This document shows, one piece after another, positions 11,542 to 24,155 of a stretch of 64,000 nucleotides of DNA; positions within the stretch are counted from its first letter, which is position 1, and every line of letters begins with the position of its first letter. A model generated the notes under the pieces. The model did not search any database and had not been told where the DNA came from. It saw only the letters and a program-made list of their open reading frames with translations. The translations under genes were made by a program, and so were the position numbers. This DNA is from Plantago ovata. Taxonomy: Eukaryota > Streptophyta > Magnoliopsida > Lamiales > Plantaginaceae. The stretch spans positions 126,558,880 to 126,622,879 of the forward strand of contig CM051456.1 of the NCBI GenBank assembly GCA_028274465.1, given 5' to 3'.

Positions 11542-14500
11542 TTAGTTCTCTTTATCGGAGACGAAGAACTGTCTCCTCAGAGACTGTATGACCTCGTTCG
11601 GCCTACTCCTTCCACCCACACCGCCAGCAGTTCCCTTCGTCTGAGATTTAAGCTTGGGCAGGCCCATCGCGCTAAGAGGTGATGCTAAACCATTTGTCAC
11701 GTCTCTAAGTACTGACCGAGCTGTAGCGGCTGCAACTGCATCTCCTACAGCCGAAGCCACTTTGGAATTGGTTTTGAGCTTGTTAGGCAACTTGCTCTTC
11801 ACAGTATTCAGATTTTGTTCCTTTAGGATGTTTGGTGAATGGTAGGACTCTGATCTCTGCATGGTTGCTACTGCCTCGGCTGCCTTAGTTGTGGCTTTCA
11901 TGGACTCGTATTTTTCCATGTCGTATATGAGTTCTTTACGGAGTTGCTGATCAGCAACTAGCATATCATCGATGTCATTCTTGTATTCCTTGAGGATGAT
12001 TCGTAGGCACTCCATGAGAGAGCCCATGAGAGGACTATTTTTACTCTCTAAAAGCCGTTTTAACTCTATGAATATTGGGATGGTATTTTGTATGAGGCCT
12101 TTCCTTACACCTTGTGTTATGGCTCTTCCTTTGGATGTCCCAGCATTGTTCTCGCCATCTTCTTCCATGTCTGCTCCATCCGATGATGATCCACGGTTGG
12201 GTAGGATTCTTATCTCTTTGCTAGAGAGAATGAAGAAAGCATCCTGTTTTCATGAAGTGTAGCATTAGGCACACTGAAAGTATTATACTATCAGATTACA
12301 AACATAATAACTGTAGTACGTGAGTTTGGTCGATAAAGTAATCGATCATATGCAAAAGTGCAAAACCAGTATATTGATATCCACAACGAGTGATAGGATC
12401 CAAATTTCCAGCATTCCTAAAGTAACACGACACACTGGAGAAGCTGAAGACTTGTGTGTGCAAGGAAACAAGAGATGACTGAAAATGTATATGCAATTCA
12501 ACAATTACCCGAAGAACCGACTGGCCGGTACTATCATCCAAAGAGAGCATTCCATCGGAAGCAGCAGCAAGAATCTCAGCGCATACTTTTGCAAATGTGG
12601 CAAGAAGATGCTCTGGAGCCATTTGTTTCAGCAATGTGACATAGATGTGCATTCTTTGGGACCTTGACTTCTCATCATTTCCTCTAATAAAGGTAAAACA
12701 GATTTGGATTCACTCACCCTAATTTTCTCAATATCATAATGTAAAAGCCAGAAATTGTACCATGCATACCTAATTGAAAAAGACGGCTTTCGCTGCGTGA
12801 ATTGTTGGGGTTGCCACGTCCTGTATGAGCATTGCAGTCATTCAAAACAAATACAGCTTCAACAAAGCTATTGTACGCTAAAGTGGAGCCTTTGCTGCAT
12901 TGGTTATATAAATAGTATAAGGTCAATAGATACTAAAAGAATTAATTTATCAAATATGAAATGCCAGAGTTCCAAGTCGGTTGTTGAAACCTTTTAAGAT
13001 ATTCCTGAAGAGGAAATCAGCAAGTTGGCTGATTTTCTCTGAGTCATCAACTAAACACAATAAAAATCGAAGGAAAAGCACTCCCCGCCACTTCACATAG
13101 TCCCGCTGTAGAGGGAGAAAAGACGCAAGTTGAATTTAAATTTCCTAACTGATTCACAAATACTACTTAAATATTAGTACGAAAATGACGTACCTGTAAC
13201 AGCCTAGACAGCAATATAAATGTTTGCCTACGAACTAGTTCACATGGATCTCGCAGACACTTGGTGATCTTTGACATATAACTGTTGAATTTCAGGTTGA
13301 GATTAGAGTACAAGACTTCGACAAGCATAAGCACTGAGATTATAACTCATATATAAGATGTTGGAGTCTCACCAATCCACCAGAGCTGTATACCGCACAC
13401 AGAAATCTGTCATCATTACCACTATATTATTGCGCAAAGCAGCAGAATCACTCTTTTCAAGCTCCTGAAAATACAAACCGCTATTAGTAGTTAAATGGCA
13501 GAGTGTCCAGTTTTCTGGAAAACATGCAATTTATTAAACAGCGGTTATGATATCGAAGCTTCATTTATTTTCAAAATTTACTATACAGTATACAATTAGG
13601 TTGAGAAAAAAGATCATCTGTATTTCAAATTTTCATTTCAGTAAATGGAATTAAAAAGACTTGGTTAAGTTGAGCAAAGAGATGTCACATAGAACTTTTA
13701 TTAGTATGAAGAAGCAAAATACCTGCACAAAAAGAGGAATGTAGCGCTTTGCCAACTTCCCATCAGCTAGACAAATCTTGCCCATTGTTAGCCATGCTTG
13801 TATATACAAGGATGGGGCAGTCTGCTTTAATGGAGCTGCAGGCCCCGGGAGTTTGCTTGATTTTGGATCTGAAGTTCCAGAAGTGATAATAGTGTGTATG
13901 ACCGGAACAATACTTTTCAAATTGACTGACGGACAAACAATAACTAAGGAACCAATGGTGTAGAGGGCAGTATTCGCTGGCTTCGATAATTTGGAAACAG
14001 ATTTTGGTGTTCTTGATCTTGCATTGGTTGGTGGGGTGAGAAAACCACCGTCTTCACTGTTACCAGAGATTTTTGACATGTACAAATCTAAAGTTTGGGA
14101 AGCTTTGGATAGAAGCTGATCCGCCCATTTCATTACAATGGAATCAGCCTCCTCTGTGCTACGCGCTTTACGTTTGCACAATGTTCTGAGTGCCTTCACG
14201 TGAGCATTAACCTGGTACAAGCACACAAACACATTTACTTCACAGGTATTGAAAAATTGTACACTGCACTTTCAGGAATAATGTGTTTCCAACGGAAAAC
14301 AGGCATGGGGATTGAAAACAAGACTCATCCTTCGTGCACGAGGATAAGATTAAACATTGAAACAACTAATAATAAGCTGCCAAAATGTCTGGAACTCCTT
14401 TAGAGTTAGTACTAGAGAAAACGCCACAATCACACAGGTTATATATAGTAAATGTCAGTCCATGCCATCAGATTCTCTGCACTAGGAGTAAATATGATAA

Positions 14501-17500
14501 CAATGTGGAAACTTTTATTTACACTGTACAAGCAAATCTCACCCTTTGAAAGTTCATGAGTCAGAGAGAGATCAAATTTACTACTTTTCTAGTGTTGAAT
14601 AAAATTTTAATCTTTCTGCAACATCCAGCTAGATGAAGTCTAACAGCAATCACAGTCCATACTTTAATTTATATGGATATCACTAACTGATACTATGTAA
14701 CCTTATGATGCATATTGATACTTCCAATGACTGGTAGTGTTCAGAATTGAATTAATGCCCATGGATATCTGTGTCATGCTTTACACCGAGTTTTTTCATA
14801 CCCAATCAGATACAGATTCCACACCATCCGTATCAAGCATCGTCTTACATAAGATAATTAATTAGTTCCATAACTCTATCTTCCTGGTTGTAGTGAAATT
14901 CAACAACAATTAAGCATAGTTATTCACCATTGAAGTGCTTATAGAAGGAAACAAGAGTAATAAACAGAGAAATGTATAATGCACAATGCTCATTGTAATT
15001 ACTTCAGTAAAATGGGACATTCTATACCTCCGTTGAGTGCATATCAAACCCCTCCAGTCTTTCGAGAATGTTATGAGCTAGTTCAGCCGCAGGTTCAGGA
15101 GGTAATTCCACAGAAACATTAGAAATCGTCTGCAGGAGAAAGACACGATCTCCCACCCATGCAACAGAATTATTTTCTACATGAAGTGTTTCCCCATTTG
15201 CATCTCCTTGTTCAAGAGGGCTTTTGTGCTCGCCAATTGGTTCACACTTATCAAGAAGTAACCAATGGTGATGGAGGAAATCCCAGTCAATTGCTTTCGA
15301 AAGAAATGCAGATACTTCTGACAGCAAAAACCAGGCACCTAGCGGTGCTGTCCATTTCTCTATGGGCTTGTGTTGACTTAACCATCCGGATTCAGATGTT
15401 GAAATTATATTCCGAAGAGCAACTGCAATTATTGGCTTAAGTTTTTTCTTTTTGCCCAGGCTCGAGCAGGTCTTTTTCACCCATGGTGATACCTCTCCAT
15501 CACAAATCTCTTTTAACAGTTCTAAGGTCTCCTCAGGAAAATCATCTCCCATATCCATGCAGTCTCCTTTTCTTTTTGTAACATGGAGAACAGACTTATT
15601 ATAATTTGCTGCTTTAGACACCCGATCAATAACTAATTCTAAGAAGAGGTTCTCTGAATCTTCTTGAATGCTAGTTTCATTATCATTTACCAAACGTGGA
15701 ACGGAATGCAGCCACTCTCTGGTCACTAGGCTACTCGAATATGTTCTGAAGACCTAATGGTCAGAAGGTAGATTACAGTTTAGAATAAAAAAGCACCACA
15801 ACTATCTTTTGCTGATAATGAAGAGCTGAATAGATCAGTTGAATAGACAAAACAGTACATTATAGTTACTAGCAGATTACATAAAATGTGAAAAGCTTCA
15901 GGAAAATAGAGAATGAAAAGATCGACAAGAAATATGCATGGATGCAATGCCATATACAGTATACAATTACCAAGCATTGAAATGTCATTCACGCATCAGA
16001 AAGCAGCCAAAGATTAGATAGAGAGTGTAATCAAAACATTATAGCATTATGCAAGACTTCATTACTCCAAAATTACATCTAAATCAATAAAAAGCCAAGA
16101 GACTTATGGAATAAATAACTTCACCTCAGATAAAGTGGAGACCCCAACTTTCCGGATGCTGACTAGTGGATCAGAACAAGCCATTCCTACTGTCTTCAGC
16201 AGTTCTTCATCAAGTTGACCTCCTAAAAGTGCTGACAATTTAGATAGCAGTGTAAGAGCTGCCTTTCGAACTGCAGCCTTCTCATCCACACAACGTCTTT
16301 TCAGAATATCATTCATCTTACCTCTACCCTCATCTCCATAGCCCAAAGCTCCTTTCAACACTAATCTGTTCCTATCATTGCCTGACAAACTCCCAAGTAC
16401 CTGAGCTAAATTTGTCAGTGCTCTGGCTCTGATCAAAGCTGCTGAATCTGAGCACCGCTCAATCAGTGTTTCTAATAATCTGAGACCCAATGGCCTTTCA
16501 ACCCCATCATCAACCACTCCAAATCCTGAAGGACCGCTAGATGACGTTGTAAAATTCAAAATCAAATCAACAGACAAAAGCCTTAGATGAGCCTTACCTT
16601 GGCTCATGTTTACTACATATTCAGCAAACCGAACCTGATCCTCAGTGTCCAGACACTTAACAATCTCCATGATGGATTCAACTGCCAATGCCCTTCCTTC
16701 AGCTCTTTCTGGCGCACTGACCACCCAATATTTTGGCAAATTCGCAAGCATCTCCTTAATGCCACTCGAACTTGCAGCCATCCTAACCATCCTACCTACC
16801 ACAAAACCCAAACTGAAGCTTCTAGCCTGTGACTTAGTAGACAAAATTGGAGGCGTTAACGCCTTTAGTATCTCAGTAGCAGTCTCCCCCTGATCCCCAT
16901 GCTCAGGTTTCAGAGACTCACCCAAAATACGCGAACAAAGCTCACATAACCTCCCTAAATCACCAAAGTTCTCCTGAAACTCAATTGCCATTTTAGGCAT
17001 GTCACTCACTGTCTGAACCAACGCCTTCAGACAATCCGGAAACCGGTCCAAATGAACCAATCCTAACACCACTTCCAACTTCTGAAGCACCGAAAACAAC
17101 TCCTTAACATCCAAACCCCCTTCCTGCCCATCTATTTCCATATCCTCCCCAGTATCCACCCTACTCTTCTTCCCTCTCCTCTTCTTTCGATCGCGGCTCT
17201 GTCTCGCAGAACCTTCCTTAGAAACCAACGAAGGGTTCTTAATAGCCAACCGTATGGCTCGAAGGAGGCCGAGAAAGTGCATTGGACTAAATAGAGTAAA
17301 AACAGGGGAATTCGGGGCGGATAGAAGCAGTAAATACACTTTTGCTGCCAGAATCGAAGTATTAACACCGAAGCTCGAATCCATACCTGAAGAAATGAGA
17401 CTGGTGAGTGAAGTAGGTGACACATTTCGTGAAGAGAGCTCGCTGTAGAGGTTTTCGAGATCTACTGGGTCGTCAGTGCGGCAAGTGTAATCTAACAGAG

Positions 17501-17582
17501 TTTCCAAGTCTCTGAGGAAGGAGAGTGAAACTGGTGTATCGGTCTCGAGATTTCCGACGATTCGAGCTACAGTGTCCTCCAT
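11542..17582 (-). CDS. CAP-D3: Condensin II complex subunit CAP-D3
   Basis: Nine exons on the minus strand: 17582-16125, 15753-15028, 14211-13723, 13464-13373, 13281-13194, 13105-12991, 12889-12770, 12681-12509, 12243-11542. All fit GT-AG and the joined frame gives 1320 residues, close to plant CAP-D3 proteins. CAP-D3 is the HEAT-repeat subunit that, with CAP-H2, CAP-G2 and SMC2/SMC4, forms condensin II, acting in chromosome compaction and nuclear organisation. Visible features: a basic nuclear-localisation cluster (about residues 130-141), long alpha-helical HEAT-type repeats through exons 1-3, and the conserved block around LLKQMAPEHLLATFAKVCAE, which precedes LIQNTIPIFIELKRLLESK. The start is the first ATG of the long open exon 1. 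An AG acceptor after AAA for exon 7 is unusual but restores the conserved frame. No lesion seen. Confidence 0.95.
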
Positions 17583-17894
17583 TTTTTGTTGAATTTGGAT
17601 GGAGATTCTTCTTCTTCTTCAATTGGGGTTACAGGAAAGAGGTTTTGAATTTGAAATTTTGCCGCTCCAAACGACACCGTAATAGGAGCAAAATTTCAAG
17701 AAGGGCTTTATGACGGAATGCTTTATGACGGAATTCTATCGTATATTTGGGCTGGGCTTGGTAACAACGATTGTAAATAGTTGCTACACTTGGGCTGGGC
17801 TTACTAAGAATTTAGTTGCTAAGTGTACGATAATTTTCAAAACGTAGTTTCTCCGGATAATTTCACAAGATCTTATTGCTTTCTTTCTCTCTTT

Positions 17895-19295
17895 CTTTTT
17901 TTTTTTTTTTTAATTAAAACTAGACTTTTATTAATCACGCAAAATTGTAAGGGAGTCGAGAGACAAGTTGTGCTCCCACCCCTTTCTGGATACAAAAGCT
18001 AAGTCTAGAAAAAAAAAAACATCACTCCTAACATCGTTGGAAAGACTAACGGCCAGATGCTTGAGGCGCGAAAGAGTGGCCAACGCCGCCTGGTCAAGCT
18101 CCCCAAAAGTAGAGAAGGCAAAAGGGATGAACGCATAGCCGTGTTCTGCACACTTGGAAGAGTACTTCTTTTTCTTTTCTGCACGGCAACCTGTAAAGCA
18201 GCTCCGGGAGCCCAAGAATCCACCCCACCACCAGCAAACGGAGAGGTGTCAGTGACATCCAAACAAGCGTCCTTGCCTTGGGACCAATTGTACAACAACA
18301 GGTCTGCCGGACGTAGATCTCGCCCATCGTCGGAGAGGAACCCCATAGGGGCCTCCTTTCGCGCAGCAACACCAACCTAAGAGCTGATGTCAGCCAAAGT
18401 GTCTCGCACAAGATTGTGTCGGAACTTCACCCCCACCTCGCTAGAACAGTGAACAACATGGTCCCCCCACTGGTCCATCCGACGCACATGACAACTCGAG
18501 CAAGAGGAGCCAAAAGGGAATAAAGGGACCGCCGGGCGATAACACGACACAACACGGAAACTGACGTGGGTTCATCCGCTGTCCCAACCCATCAATAGGA
18601 ATGGTGAATAAGAAATTTTGGGCATGAGGGGCACGCACACAACTAACCAGAGCCTCCTGTCGACGACTCAGATGAAGCATCAGATGCCTAAATAGAATTG
18701 GGGTAAGCACCCGTCTCAACAAGATGGAAAATTGAGTGTCAATCCATCCTATCCGAGCTTAGGGAAAGTAAACCCCCTAGAAGAGTAAAAAAAGGATCAT
18801 GCCAATAAGGCCATGACGTGACGCCAAATGTGCATCAAGGACACCAAAATATCTCTTTGTCAATAACTTCATGAACTGGGGGACAAGAGAGCTAGAGGTA
18901 ACAGAGAGAACATAAACTCCACAAAAGGCCGCGAAAACTGTCAAGAGCCGACTGAAAGGTAGGACCAGAAGAAGCAATCCCATACCTCATCAAAATCCTA
19001 TCCTACAAAGAGCTAGACTGCAAGCGAGAGGCGAAAAAAGCATATTGACTGACATCCTCAGCACACAAGATCCCTAGACCTCCAAGTCTGCCGCCACTGC
19101 CAATCCCCAAAACCAGGCCCTGAACCTGTAACGATCAACTCCAAGGAACTACGCAAGGTCTGATCAAACTGAACAACATCATCACCACAAGACAAAGGAG
19201 TGCAGGTCCTCAAAACATAAGATAACTTCGCCACCCCCGCACAATTGCGAAGAAGAATAAGCTCACACTAGGGATCATCAAGCTTGCGGATCATC
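17895..19295 (-). pseudogene. Degenerate reverse-transcriptase retroelement, 5'-truncated
   Basis: Read on the minus strand, broken frames give an ordered set of motifs: GFGDWQW, LGGLGILCAEDVSQYAFF (about 19090-19035), HAQNFLFTIPIDGLGQRM (about 18640-18580), RPADLLLYNWSQGKDACLD (about 18310-18250), a D-x-T-SPF motif, then GYAFIPFAFSTFGELDQAAL (about 18140-18080). This order matches the C-terminal part of a plant RT-domain polyprotein family. A poly-T tract at about 17896-17911 is the poly-A tail of the minus-strand element. Several frameshifts and stops break it. The class (LINE-like, non-LTR) is inferred from the poly-A tail and lack of LTRs. Confidence 0.7.
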
Positions 19296-20454
19296 TTTCT
19301 TTCTTTTTTTTTTTTTTTCTTGTTGGTTTTGAATTTCAACATAATCATGCATTCCTAACTTCGATTTATGGGATTGTCCCTGAGTGTCTGAGACCAAGAA
19401 TGCTTGAAATATTGTGTGTTTATGCTGAGATCTCTCTCATGATGGATCGTGCATTAATAAACAAACTAGAAATTCTAACGATTCTGCGTGAATCTCCAAC
19501 TCATTGGTTGTGAGATCGTATAGAGCATGATACATCGATCATCTCACGTGGTTTAGGGTTTTCGCCGCTATATAAAAATAAATTGGATTGGGATAGAATG
19601 TGGGCGTTGATCGGAAGCGCCATAGGCGAGGAAGAATGACGTATCGATATGACTATTACAACTGGAGGAGAACTCAACCATTTTTAACAGTACAATGATA
19701 AATTATTAAATGATTGGTAAGATAAAAACAACAAATATTGTCCTAAATAACATACAAGCATAAGTATCGAGAGAGTATGAAGTATATCGGAAAGTAGCAT
19801 TCTATATCTTATCTTCGAATCTAGATGCTTTGGACAGATTAATCTTCTACGCATTTGTGCCACTCTCTTACATTTTTAGGCAGCACGAAACGTGTTGGAA
19901 ATTTAAGAGCATAAATTGGAACCCAATAACATAAATGTCTTGTGGTGGAAAGCCTTGTGGATGATGGATTTATATATTGTGGTGATTACCAATACTACTT
20001 GTAGACATGGAAACGGATCGTTCGAATCGGATCCAGATTAAGACATTCGAATTGGATTAAGTCTAAAAATTATTTTACGATGAGATTGGATCGAATCGGA
20101 TGATGTTTCAATTTCGAATCTTGATCGGATTAGGAACTTATTCGGATTATAAAACTTATTGCCATTTTGGTCGAATCAATTCGGATTCAATGATAATTAA
20201 ATATTTGAACGCAAAATTATTCTTATAATGGTAATTAATTTATAAATTATTATTACTTCAAAATTTGGGATTTTTGGATGGTTGGTAAATTGTGGTGCTA
20301 AGTTGTATTAAAATATTGTGGGGGCTTAAAGGATTAAACCAAGTGTGCTGCGTTACGGTTGTAATAAGACCAGACGAGTTAGGGCAATCAAGAGTAAAAA
20401 ATTGTGAACTGAGTTGTATGTGGATGAGGTAGTTAACTAGTTATAAATATTGTA

Positions 20455-20745
20455 CTCGCTTCGTCCATTAATATTTATTCATTTTAATTGTTTTCATTTA
20501 ATAGATTTCAACTTAATTTGATCACAAATTAATTTTAATTTTGTAGTTGGGTAGATTTTGATACTTGTGTATTTGAGATGTCGAGCTTTAAAGTATGCTG
20601 GGATAAAAAAAAATTTATTTCAATTTTTTTAAATTATAATAAGAAAATATTTAATAAAATTATATTGTGAAAAATTTTATAGTTAAAGTTGAAATCTATT
20701 AATTGAAAAAAGTTAAAACGAGGAATACTGTCGGAAGAGATGGAG
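20455..20745. mobile_element. Degenerate Stowaway-like MITE
   Basis: The left segment (CGTCCATTAATATTTATTC at about 20463) and its diverged mirror on the right (GAGGAATACTGTCGGAAGAGATGG near 20720) pair, as do AATAGATTTCAACTTAA and TTGAAATCTATTAATTG further in. About 290 bp, AT-rich, non-coding. Confidence 0.5.
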
Positions 20746-20907
20746 CACTGTTTTTAATTATTAATTTTGTATGCTTTCTTTGTACATTGTGTACCATTTT
20801 CATAAATGTTTTACCATATGGAAAAATGGGACGACTTTTGTAAGGGATAAAAATGAAATACCATCCCTTCAGTTACGTCGTGCAGAACATACTTTCGAAA
20901 GTTGAAC

Positions 20908-21022
20908 GTGAGGCTTAAGTGTTTTTTTTTTCTCCTTTTTTTCAGAAACCAAAACCAGATTCATTATTAATTCAAAAAGAAGCAAACAGTCATACTTGTA
21001 TGCATGAATGTGAGGCTTAAGT
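20908..21022 (-). mobile_element. 89-bp 5'-truncated LINE tail with 13-bp target duplications
   Basis: The 13-mer GTGAGGCTTAAGT occurs at 20908-20920 and again at 21010-21022. Between them, read on the minus strand, is a LINE-like 3' end (TTTTGAATTAATAATGAATC) followed by an A-rich tail (poly-T on plus at 20922-20931). Direct repeats plus tail fit a severely 5'-truncated LINE insertion made by target-primed reverse transcription. Confidence 0.75.
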
Positions 21023-21521
21023 TTATTTAATTCGTATGGTTATACCATATCATCATATTTTATACATATCTAGCCAATTGAATATTTCTCATTTAATTTT
21101 ATTAATTATTTTTTTATCGTGAAATAATCACAATTGATATGGTAACAAAGAATTTATAAAAATTATATTTGAAGCGTAAAATATTTTCATATAATTTTTA
21201 AATTTTGGTCTTTAATATTATTCAAGATTAATTTACTATCAATATAAGAATTAACAAAATTATATGCGAAGTTTTTACACAATTTTTTTAAAAACTTTTT
21301 AATAAAAATAACATTAGGTAATGAGTGTTAGTCAAGTAATGATTTGATGGCACCACTTTAATTCAAATATTATTTATAGTCATTAACTAATTACTTGATT
21401 GTTAAATTAATCACGTAATTTAGCTGGAACCTTTCCATCTATGGATACTTTAGGTTAAAGCAATGATTTCTAAATCTGAAAGAAGTGTACGACACGGGAT
21501 ATTTTCTGGTGTGTCTTACAG

Positions 21522-21900
21522 TTATTTTTTTTTTAAATGGAAATTGATTAATTCTAAATTTGTTCGGTTATATTCCTAAGATAAGTAGTAAGAAATGTCT
21601 AAGTTTGAAATATTACAAAGCCAAGATGGCGACATATTCCAAACAAAAGTATTGGAAGAGTTCTCCGTTTGTGCCGATCTTCCAAATGGTTTTTTCCTTC
21701 CTTCATTAGCAAGCATATATGCAGCTCCATTACATTCCCGATACAAAAACTCCATCTTGGTATCTTCCAGGTGGTTGATCTCCCTAAGTGCGTCCTGAAT
21801 TAGTGCGCGTTTTGATGCACTCCTGCTGCAATCCCCCGTCAAAACATTTAAGAAGAGTTTGAGAATCAGTCTGGATTATAATCTTTGTACCCTGAATTTT
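21522..21900 (-). pseudogene. LINE RNase H-domain fragment
   Basis: Minus-strand frames include IQTDSQTLL (about 21880-21850), then after a one-base shift an 80-residue stretch with SASKRALIQDALREI and RECNGAAYMLANEG. This is the D-S-x-x-L ... R-E-x-N-x-x-A-x-x-L-A pattern of the RNase H module common in plant LINE/RT proteins. A T-run near 21523-21533 may be its poly-A tail. The frameshift and isolation mark it as a relic. Confidence 0.6.
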
Positions 21901-23558
21901 TTAACATAATGTAAGTCCTAGTTTAAGGGCATAGCTACAACTTTTTTTTCTTTCTAATGGGCACAAAAGTTTATTAATGAACCTTAAAGTATTGATATAA
22001 AAATTATGAGAAATACTTTTAAAAATACAATAAAGGTCAAAATACATAATAGAAAAAACTCATAATTCGTCACACATAAAATTGTGTTTATTTAATTTAC
22101 CTAAATAATAATCGTCAAATTAAATTATTTTGGCATTCATAAAATGCATACGAGGTGGATAGAGGAATTGGAAAACAAAAAACAAAAAAAAAAAAAAAAA
22201 AGAGCATTTGAGGCGCGTTTCAAACTTATGTTCCTTTAATCAAGGGTGGATCTAAGAATTGGCATTAGGATGGCGAAATTACATACATATGCGAAATTGT
22301 GGGAGAAAGGGGGATAAAATTTGAAAAATTGAAATATTACCTATAATTTTTTGTTCAATTTTTTTTTTTTACTTTGGACGCTCCGCCGGCCCCTAGTTCC
22401 TCCAATGACTTTAATGCTATGCTCGAGGGTCAACGCCAAAATTTACGGTGGAATTGAGAACGAGGCTATTATACAACGGTTTCAAACCATAAGTTTTCGT
22501 CGAGAGTAATTGTGACTGATTTTTTAAGTATTTATTAACATTTATATAATGAATTATATTTTTGACATTGTGTCGATTATTTTTGCCCCTAGACTTCATT
22601 CCCGAGTTCGCCCTGGCTTGAGCAGTTTGCATGCATTTGATATCCATTTCATACCCATTTCTCCCTTCAATCGGAGATAGACTTGTGCCGGAAATGTTTA
22701 TCGTTTTAATTTTATTATTTATTTTTTGCAAAAGCAACAATTGGAATTTATTGTGATGGAGAATGACAAGTCTTGGGGCATGCATTGGGTACTTTCAGAT
22801 TTCAGATTTTATTTCCATGCATTATTTTAGTGAATAAATTCAGTGGTCTCTTTCAAGATCTTTTGAAAAACCATTTCCACATGCACATTTCTTGGAAAAG
22901 ATACAAGTACAATAATAGATAATGCAGGCTGTGCCATGGTAATATTCTGAATTTCACTACAAGAAAATGAAGAAATTATGCCTGGTTGGAAGTTGGAACT
23001 AAGGAATAGGTTTTGAAAGTTTGCTATTCTTTCGTGCCGTTCTCGATCGAGTGTAATTTTTTTGCTTTCCAAAATGCTATATATTGGAATTAAACTTTTA
23101 ACAATTCAGTCACTTCGACTCGATTCTCCTAAATTCAATATATGCGGGGATTATGAGATATTAGATCAAGTCAATGTATTTACAAGACACATAATCTCTC
23201 AAGTTAACCAACTTGTCACAAACAAGAGTTGATGAAACATCGGAACCTTATTTCTTTCCTTCCTTATGATGAAGGATTTGTTTCATTTCAACTCATATCA
23301 ATTAGTTCAAATCAGTTGACTTTAAATTTGTTTAATTCATACTCTTATCGTTTGCAAAAATTTCAATTGATTTAAAAAATGAATTTTCAGACAAAAAGAT
23401 TAAATCTCGATCATTTTTCATACAACTAATTAGTTCATTTCATATTTTGCATACGAAAAGAATTAACGGAGTCAACAAACATGGTTTGTACATTTGTTTA
23501 TTTAGATGTACGTTAAGAACCATTTAATCTCTCCTTGATTTATTCCTAAAATTTGTAT

Positions 23559-24155
23559 GTCGACACTAGGGCTGTATTTCGAACCGAACGAACCGAACAA
23601 GAGGCTTATCGAACGTTCGTTCGTTAAGCATATAGTATGTTCGGTTCATGTTCATGTTCGCCGAACAATTCATAGCTTGTTCATGTTCGGTTCGTTAAAA
23701 TAATAGAATGTTCATGTCCGTTCGTTAAAGTTCGTTGTTCATTTGTTCACGAACGTTCATTGACACAAAAAGGTCTAAAATCCAACAATATTGATACTAC
23801 AAAATTAATTTAAATATCCTGCCAAAAGTGTCTAAGAACATTATATAAGTCACAATAAAAATATAAAATTAACACCAAATATTAAACAAAGCACAAAACA
23901 AGTTAAAGGTAGTATGTATAATAATTATATATGTATATATTTTATATTTATTTAATATATTATATTATACCATGTTCACGAACTGTTCGCGAACAACCGA
24001 ACATAAACTAACATGTTCGTGTTCGGTTCGTTATATTAACGAACATGTTCGCGAACTGTTCGGTCAAAACCGAATCGAACACGAACCGAGCGTTGACTGA
24101 ACAATTTCGCGAACGTTCACGAACATTCGGTTCAACATACAACCCTAGTCGACAC
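23559..24155. mobile_element. hAT-type MITE, 581 bp, with perfect 8-bp target duplications
   Basis: The element runs from 23567 to 24147, beginning TAGGGCTGTATTTCGAACCG and ending CGGTTCAACATACAACCCTA, which are imperfect inverted repeats. Flanking GTCGACAC at 23559-23566 and 24148-24155 is identical, and 8 bp is the hAT target-duplication length. Subterminal regions on both sides are crowded with GTTCG/CGAAC motifs; the core is AT-rich and non-coding. It needs transposase in trans. Confidence 0.88.

Noticed and set aside
11654..12652. Several plus-strand frames inside the CAP-D3 region
   Set aside because: Antisense to well-supported CAP-D3 exons.
18057..18380. Plus-strand 107-codon frame
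   Set aside because: It is the antisense of the retroelement pseudogene, whose minus-strand motifs are clear.
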